Assembly: GCF_001742745.1 (NCBI RefSeq) | Contig: NZ_MJAK01000001.1 | Location: forward strand, 868,001-932,000 | Length of the DNA stretch: 64,000 bases | DNA from: Curtobacterium sp. ER1/6 | GTDB taxonomy: Bacteria > Actinomycetota > Actinomycetes > Actinomycetales > Microbacteriaceae | Reading direction: 5' to 3' | Part shown: positions 59,289 to 64,000 of the stretch, piece by piece | Position numbering within the stretch: the stretch's first letter is position 1 | Layout: each line of letters starts with the position of its first letter | The notes under the pieces: model-generated | What the model was told of the DNA's origin: nothing | Databases searched by the model: none | The model's input: only the letters and a program-made list of their open reading frames with translations | Translations under genes and position numbers: made by a program

Positions 59289-61781
59289 TCAGTCGCGCAG
59301 GGTCGCCCCGAATCGCTCGCCGGCACGTCGGACGGCGCCGTCACGGGCCTCGGAGGCCTCGGCAGCGGTCAGCGTGCGGTCCGTGGCGCGGAAGCGCAGC
59401 GCGAACGTCAGGGACTTCTGTCCCTCGTCCACGCCCGTGCCCCGGTAGTCGTCCACGAGCCGAGCATACTCCAGCAGCTCGCCGGCGCCGGAGCGCACGG
59501 TCTCGAGGACGTCGCCCGCGGGTACGTCGACGTCGACCACGAGGGACAGGTCCTGCGTCGCGGCCGGGTACGACACGATCGGCGCGACCGACACGAGGTC
59601 CGGTGCCGCGGCGATCAGCGCGTCGAGGTCGAGCTCGACGACGGCGACCACCCGCGGCAGCACCGCGGCCTCGGTGAGGACGGGCAGGAGCTCACCCGCG
59701 ACGCCGACGACGGTGTCGCCCACGAGCAGCGAGGCCGCGCGCCCCGGGTGCAGGCACGGGTGGCTCGTCTGCGCGACGCGGAGCTCCACGCCGACCGCCC
59801 ACGCCACCGTGCGGGCCACGTCGAGCGCGTCGGCGACACCGTACGGCTCCGGCTGCACGCCCGGCTGCTTCACCGTGCGGTTGCCGGTGAGGAGGGCCGA
59901 GAGGTGGAACGGCTGGGGCGGGAGCGCGGCGTCGAGCGCGGCGAGGGTCTCGGCATCGGGCAGCGCGGCACCCGCCGGTACGGTCTCGGTGCCGAGCTCC
60001 ACGCCGGTGGTGGGCAGGAACACCCGCGAGGTCTCGTAAAGAGCGACGTCGACGAGCCCGCGGGACACGTTCCGCCGCGCGGCGTCGACGAGTGCCGGCA
60101 GCCCGCTGCGACGGAGCAGCGACTGCTCGCTGTCGAGGGCGTTCGCGAGCACGACGCTCGGGCCGCCGTCGCCGTCGATGCCGGGGTACGCGTCCTGCGT
60201 CGCGCGGGAGACGAACGGCGCGGTGACGACCTCGACGAGGCCGTCCGCGGCGAGGGCGGCGGCCACCCGACGACGAGCCAGCTGGTGGCGCGTGAGACCG
60301 CGCCCGGGCGGGGCGACCGGCAGCACGCTCGGGATGCGGTCGTACCCGACGATGCGTGCCACCTCCTCGACCAGGGTGGTGTCGTCGGTCAGGTCCGGTC
60401 GCCAGGACGGCGGCGTGACGACGAGGAGGTCCCCGTCCGCCTCGACCGACGCGCCGATCGCGCGGAGCGTGTCGACGACCTCGGCGTCGGTGTAGTCGAC
60501 GCCGACCAGCTCGGCCGGACGCGAGAGCCGCATCGTGGTGGTCGGGCGCGGCTCGGTGTCGACGAGCGTCGAGCCGAGGGCGTCCGCCGTGCCACCCGCG
60601 AGCTCGACGAGGAGCTCGACGGCGCGGTTCGCCGCGGCCTCGGCGACGAGCGGGTCGACCCCGCGTTCGAAGCGCTTCGAGGCCTCGCTCGGCAGCTTGT
60701 GGCGACGGGCGGTCCGGGCGATCGAGACCTGGTCGAAGCCGGCCGCCTCGATGAGGACGTCCGTCGTGGTGCCGGAGATCTCGGTGCGGGCGCCGCCCAT
60801 GACGCCGGCGAGCCCGACCGGGCCCTCGTCGTCGGTGATGACGAGGTCCTCGGGGTCGAGCGTGCGGGTCGTGTCGTCGAGGGTGACCAGGGTCTCCCCC
60901 GCGGTCGCGCGACGGACCCCGAGGGCGCCGACGACCTTCGCGAGGTCGTAGCCGTGCAGGGGCTGCCCGAGCTCGAACATGACGTAGTTCGTGACGTCGA
61001 CCGGGAGCGAGATGGAGCGCACGCCGGCGAGCGAGAGGCGCGACACCATCCACGCCGGTGTCTTCACGGTCGGGTCGATGCCGCGCACGACGCGCGTGAC
61101 GAAGGTGTGCGCGCCGACGCGACCGCGGACGGGTGCCCGGTCGTCGATCGTGACGCGGAAGCCCTCGCCGGAGCGGGGCGTGACACGCTCCACGGGGTCG
61201 TGGAAGCTCGCGCCCGTCGCGTGGGCGTACTCGCGCGCCACACCGCGCATGCTCATCACGTACCCGCGGTCCGGCGTGACGTTGATCTCCACCGCCGCGT
61301 CGTCGAGGCCGAGCAGCGCGATCGCGTCGGCGCCGACCTCCGGGTCCATGCCGAGGTCGGCGAAGCGGAGGATGCCGTCGTGCTCGTCACCGAGGCCGAG
61401 CTCGCGCGCCGAGGCGATCATGCCGTCGGACACGTGGCCGTAGGTCTTGCGCGCGGCGATCGGGAACGGTCCGGGCAGCACGGCGCCGGGCAGCGTCACG
61501 ACGACGAGGTCGCCCACGTCGAAGTTGTGCGCACCGCAGACGATGCCGCGCGGTTCGGGCTCGCCGACGTCGACCTGGCACCAGTTGATCGTCTTGCCGT
61601 TCTTCTGCGGCTCAGGCTCGCGCTCGAGCACGCGGCCGACGACGATCGGGCCGGTGAGGTCGTAGGTGTGGACCGCCTCTTCCTCGAAGCCCACCGACAC
61701 GAGCGCCGCGTGGACGTGCTCGAGGGTGACGTCGTCGGGCAGGTCGACGGACTCGCCGAGCCAACGGAGTGGGACGCGCAT
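59289..61781 (-). CDS. pheT: Phenylalanyl-tRNA synthetase beta subunit
   Basis: 830 residues from ATG 61781, overlapping the pheS stop by one base (TGATG). Domains in order: tRNA-binding OB fold about 43-150 ([13 protein letters not shown]), B3/B4 editing domain about 215-400 ([20 protein letters not shown] at its end), B5 about 405-480, the inactive core-like domain, and an anticodon-binding FDX-ACB domain in the last ~95 residues ([20 protein letters not shown]). With PheS it forms the alpha2-beta2 enzyme. Confidence 0.97.
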   Translation of the reverse strand: MRVPLRWLGESVDLPDDVTLEHVHAALVSVGFEEEAVHTYDLTGPIVVGRVLEREPEPQKNGKTINWCQVDVGEPEPRGIVCGAHNFDVGDLVVVTLPGAVLPGPFPIAARKTYGHVSDGMIASARELGLGDEHDGILRFADLGMDPEVGADAIALLGLDDAAVEINVTPDRGYVMSMRGVAREYAHATGASFHDPVERVTPRSGEGFRVTIDDRAPVRGRVGAHTFVTRVVRGIDPTVKTPAWMVSRLSLAGVRSISLPVDVTNYVMFELGQPLHGYDLAKVVGALGVRRATAGETLVTLDDTTRTLDPEDLVITDDEGPVGLAGVMGGARTEISGTTTDVLIEAAGFDQVSIARTARRHKLPSEASKRFERGVDPLVAEAAANRAVELLVELAGGTADALGSTLVDTEPRPTTTMRLSRPAELVGVDYTDAEVVDTLRAIGASVEADGDLLVVTPPSWRPDLTDDTTLVEEVARIVGYDRIPSVLPVAPPGRGLTRHQLARRRVAAALAADGLVEVVTAPFVSRATQDAYPGIDGDGGPSVVLANALDSEQSLLRRSGLPALVDAARRNVSRGLVDVALYETSRVFLPTTGVELGTETVPAGAALPDAETLAALDAALPPQPFHLSALLTGNRTVKQPGVQPEPYGVADALDVARTVAWAVGVELRVAQTSHPCLHPGRAASLLVGDTVVGVAGELLPVLTEAAVLPRVVAVVELDLDALIAAAPDLVSVAPIVSYPAATQDLSLVVDVDVPAGDVLETVRSGAGELLEYARLVDDYRGTGVDEGQKSLTFALRFRATDRTLTAAEASEARDGAVRRAGERFGATLRD

Positions 61782-62821
61782 CAGACCACCGTTCCGAACT
61801 GCTGCGAGAAGCGGACGTCGCCCTCGAGGAAGTCACGCATGTCGTTCAGGCCGTTGCGGAACTGCAGGGTCCGCTCGATGCCCATCCCGAACGCGAAGCC
61901 CTGGTACTCGTCCGGGTCGATCCCGGCGGCACGCAGGACGTTGGGGTTCACCATGCCGCAGCCGCCCCACTCGACCCAGCGCGCCCCGCCCTTGGCGTTC
62001 GGCTGCCAGACGTCCATCTCGGCGCTCGGCTCGGTGAACGGGAAGTAGTTCGGGCGGAGGCGGATCTGCGCCTCGGCCCCGAAGACCTGGCGCGCGAAGT
62101 GCTCGAGCGTGCCGCGCAGGTGCGCCATCGTCAGGCCCTTGTCGATGGCGATGCCCTCGACCTGGGTGAAGACCGGCAGGTGGGTCGCGTCGAGCTCGTC
62201 GGCGCGGTAGACCCGCCCCGGGGCGATGACGTAGAGCGGCAGGTCGCGCGACAGGAGCGAGCGGACCTGCACCGGCGAGGTGTGGGTGCGCATCACGAGG
62301 TGCCGGTCGACCGGTTCGACGAAGATCGTGTCCGCCATCGCACGGGCGGGGTGGTCCGGGTCGAAGTTCAGGGCGTCGAAGTTGAACCACTCGTGCTCGA
62401 GCTCGGGACCCTCCGCCACCTCCCACCCCATGCCGACGAAGATGTCGGCGACGGTCTCGTTGAGGACCGACAGGGGGTGGCGCGAGCCCGGGGTCCTGCG
62501 GCTCGGCAGCGCCGTGACGTCGACCCGCTCGGCCTCGAGCCGGGCGCGCTCCTCGGCCTCGGCCAGGACGGACTCCTGCTCGGCGATCGCCTGGTTCACC
62601 TGCCCACGGGCCTGCCCGACGAGCTTGCCGGCCGCGGCCTTCTGCTCCTTCGGCACGGTGCGCATCGCGGCGTTCATCCGCGCGAGTGCGGACTGCTCGC
62701 CGGTGTGCTCGGTCCTGGCCTGCTTCAGCTCGGCCACGGTCGTCGCGGCACGGACGGCGGCGAGGGCCTCGTCCACGGCGGCGGCGACGGCCGGTTCGCT
62801 GATCTCGAGGTGTTCTGACAC
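61781..62821 (-). CDS. pheS: Phenylalanyl-tRNA synthetase alpha subunit
   Basis: 346 residues from GTG 62821; a TTG three codons earlier is in frame but overlaps the -10 box. The catalytic class II subunit: N-terminal coiled coil about 1-100 that contacts tRNA, then motif 1 (HPLSVLNETVADIFVGMGWE), motif 2 (LYVIAPGRVYRADELDATH with FTQVEG) and motif 3 (GFAFGMGIERTLQFRNGL). The phenylalanine pocket around WVEWGGCGMVNPNVL is complete. Separate promoter; no attenuator or T-box upstream. Confidence 0.97.
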   Translation of the reverse strand: MSEHLEISEPAVAAAVDEALAAVRAATTVAELKQARTEHTGEQSALARMNAAMRTVPKEQKAAAGKLVGQARGQVNQAIAEQESVLAEAEERARLEAERVDVTALPSRRTPGSRHPLSVLNETVADIFVGMGWEVAEGPELEHEWFNFDALNFDPDHPARAMADTIFVEPVDRHLVMRTHTSPVQVRSLLSRDLPLYVIAPGRVYRADELDATHLPVFTQVEGIAIDKGLTMAHLRGTLEHFARQVFGAEAQIRLRPNYFPFTEPSAEMDVWQPNAKGGARWVEWGGCGMVNPNVLRAAGIDPDEYQGFAFGMGIERTLQFRNGLNDMRDFLEGDVRFSQQFGTVV

Positions 62822-62829
62822 GAGGCCCA

Positions 62830-62835
62830 AGCCTA
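62830..62835 (-). promoter_or_regulatory. -10 box (TAGGCT) of pheST, leaderless
   Basis: TAGGCT on the minus strand, 8 bases before GTG 62821. Confidence 0.5.
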
Positions 62836-62910
62836 CCGGCCCGTGGGATACCGCCGTCCTGCACCGATCGGACGGTGGACGGCGACGCGGACGGGACCGC
62901 CCGTGCAGGA

Positions 62911-63738
62911 CTACTTCGTCCGGTGGGCGAACGCCGACTCGTACAGGCAGACCGATGCGGCCGTCGCCAGGTTCATCGACTCCGCCCTGCCGTAGATCGG
63001 CACCTTGACGGCCCGGTCGACGAGGGCGAGGTCCTCCGCCGTCAGCCCGCGTGCCTCGTTCCCGAACACCCAGGCCGTCGGCCCGTCGAGCATCCCGTCG
63101 GCACGGACGTCCGGCAGGTCGTCGCCCGAGACGTCGGCCGCGAGGATCGTGTACCCGAGGCCGCGTGCCCGGGACACCGCGTCCGCCAGGGTCACGCCGA
63201 CCGACACCGGGACGTGGAACAGCGAGCCCGTGGTCGAGCGCACCACCTTGGGGTTGTACGGGTCCACCGAGCGCCCGGTCAGCACCACGGCGTCGGCCCC
63301 GGCGGCGTCCGCGGCGCGGATGATCGTGCCGGCGTTGCCGGGGTCACGCACCTCCTCGAGGATCGCGACGATCCCCGGGAGGCCGTCCCGTGCCTCCAGG
63401 CCGTCGGCCGTGTCGGGGAAGACGTCCTTCACCGACGTCGGGAACTGCTGGCACACCGCCACCACGCCCTGCGGGGTCACGGTGTCGGCCATCGTGTCGA
63501 GCACCTGCTCGGTGACGAACCAGGTGTCCACCGGTGCGTCGTCGAGCGCGTAGCGCGCTGCGGCCGTCGGCGTGACGTACAGCTCGCGGAGCAGCTCCGG
63601 CCGGTACGCGATCGCCTCGCGCACCGCCTGCGGCCCCTCGAGCAGGAACAGGCCGGTGTCGGCACGGACGTCCTTCTTCGCCAGGGCGGCCACGGCCCGG
63701 ACACGACCGGACTTCGGGTTCTCGAGGAGATCGCTCAC
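62911..63738 (-). CDS. SpoU/TrmH-family RNA 2'-O-methyltransferase
   Basis: 275 residues from GTG 63738, placed by the TAGACT box 6 bases upstream. The N-terminal ~95 residues form the substrate-binding domain (LFLLEGPQAVREAIAY). The knotted SPOUT domain has all three motifs: NAGTIIRAADAAGAD, VFGNEARGLTAEDLALVD, and VPIYGRAESMNLATAASVCL. It methylates the 2'-OH of a ribose in rRNA or tRNA with S-adenosylmethionine; the exact target is not readable. In mycobacteria the same place (rplT-[here]-pheS) holds tsnR, so it is the likely orthologue. Confidence 0.94.
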   Translation of the reverse strand: MSDLLENPKSGRVRAVAALAKKDVRADTGLFLLEGPQAVREAIAYRPELLRELYVTPTAAARYALDDAPVDTWFVTEQVLDTMADTVTPQGVVAVCQQFPTSVKDVFPDTADGLEARDGLPGIVAILEEVRDPGNAGTIIRAADAAGADAVVLTGRSVDPYNPKVVRSTTGSLFHVPVSVGVTLADAVSRARGLGYTILAADVSGDDLPDVRADGMLDGPTAWVFGNEARGLTAEDLALVDRAVKVPIYGRAESMNLATAASVCLYESAFAHRTK

Positions 63739-63744
63739 GACACC

Positions 63745-63750
63745 AGTCTA
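63745..63750 (-). promoter_or_regulatory. -10 box (TAGACT) of the SpoU methyltransferase gene, leaderless
   Basis: TAGACT on the minus strand, 6 bases before GTG 63738. Confidence 0.55.
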
Positions 63751-63757
63751 GGAACGA

Positions 63758-63792
63758 CGAAGCCCCCGCTCCGGAACGGAACGGGGGCTTCG
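63758..63792 (-). terminator. Terminator after rplT
   Basis: 11-bp stem with arms CGAAGCCCCCG (63758-63768) and its complement (63782-63792), 17 bases beyond the rplT stop and upstream of the methyltransferase promoter. Confidence 0.8.
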
Positions 63793-63808
63793 GGTGCAGC
63801 GGTGACGA

Positions 63809-64000
63809 CTACGCGGCCTTCGGGGCCGAGGTGTCGGCCGGGAGGGCGCCCTTGGCGGTCTCGACGAGCGCTGCGAACGTCTCGGGGTTGTTCACCGCGA
63901 GGTCCGCGAGGATGCGACGGTCGACCTCGACGCCGGCCAGGCCGAGGCCCTGGATGAGGCGGTTGTAGGTCAGGCCGTTCGCGCGCGACGCGGCGTTGAT
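63809..64000 (-). CDS. rplT: Ribosomal protein L20, C-terminal part (5' end outside window)
   Basis: The last 63 residues are visible: [40 protein letters not shown], then a short polar tail ending [10 protein letters not shown]. It matches the L20 C-terminal domain, which binds 23S rRNA. L20 genes normally follow infC and rpmI, which would lie beyond the right edge. Confidence 0.96.
   Translation of the reverse strand: MNAASRANGLTYNRLIQGLGLAGVEVDRRILADLAVNNPETFAALVETAKGALPADTSAPKAA

Noticed and set aside
62856..62911. Inverted repeat GTCCTGCAC/GTGCAGGAC as terminator of the SpoU gene
   Set aside because: Only 9 bp with a 38-base loop and no T-run; too weak to annotate.

Overview
The window comes from a high-GC actinobacterium, most likely a Microbacteriaceae member close to Curtobacterium. 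This rests on the rRNA sequences, very strong G/C third-codon bias, the frequent use of leaderless GTG/ATG starts behind a TANNNT -10 box, and the gene order rplT-spoU-pheST-argCJBDF...H-mpg-tyrS, which is also the order known from mycobacteria. The genus is an inference; the phylum is secure. Both ends cut genes: a UvrD-type helicase on the left and rplT on the right.

Left block (1-11160): a translationally coupled three-gene array. It contains the end of a UvrD-like helicase, a 2664-residue protein and a 661-residue protein I do not recognise. The giant protein carries a DEDDh exonuclease, a TerB-like region, BRCT, a Swt1-type HEPN, a transglutaminase-like fold, a split DUF4011 SF1 helicase, a Vsr-like nuclease and DUF3320. 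It looks like a defence or DNA-processing system and is the best candidate here for something undescribed. A gene-free stretch that may hold a broken gene and a small conserved hypothetical gene follow.

Second block (11198-22460): housekeeping and accessory genes. These are an AraC regulator divergent from an SDR oxidoreductase, small hypotheticals, an orphan Vsr endonuclease, a quinone oxidoreductase, a short UvrA2-type ABC ATPase, and a four-gene operon of ABC-2 exporter plus histidine kinase and NarL-type regulator. A dispersed GC-rich palindrome family sits at several gene ends; one copy is a perfect 50-bp palindrome.

Third block (22524-27060): a WXG100-like / type VII-secretion-like cassette with a mirrored layout. 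A divergent promoter region separates a minus-strand pair (membrane protein, fused two-domain protein) from a five-gene plus-strand operon. The plus operon holds a WXG-like protein, an effector-like protein with a glycine-zipper tail, separate versions of the two domains, and a paralogous membrane protein.

Fourth block (27176-42955): a glycan-utilisation locus. A five-gene peptide-type (Dpp/Opp-like) ABC importer is followed by a GH36 alpha-galactosidase. It is divergent from a GH2 beta-mannosidase, which converges on a GH42 beta-galactosidase / second GH36 pair preceded by a ROK repressor gene. The two control regions share a 19-bp element ending in AAACTAAC, which suggests one ROK-controlled regulon for galactomannan or galacto-oligosaccharide uptake and breakdown.

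Right block (43023-64000): an rRNA operon (16S-23S-5S, minus strand, no tRNA in the spacers), then tyrS, mpg and the arginine operon argCJBDF-(argG-like)-argH, then pheST, an SpoU methyltransferase and the end of rplT, all on the minus strand. At the ancestral argG position sits an intact reading frame whose ATP- and citrulline-binding motifs are eroded. It is probably not a working argininosuccinate synthase. No argR is present.
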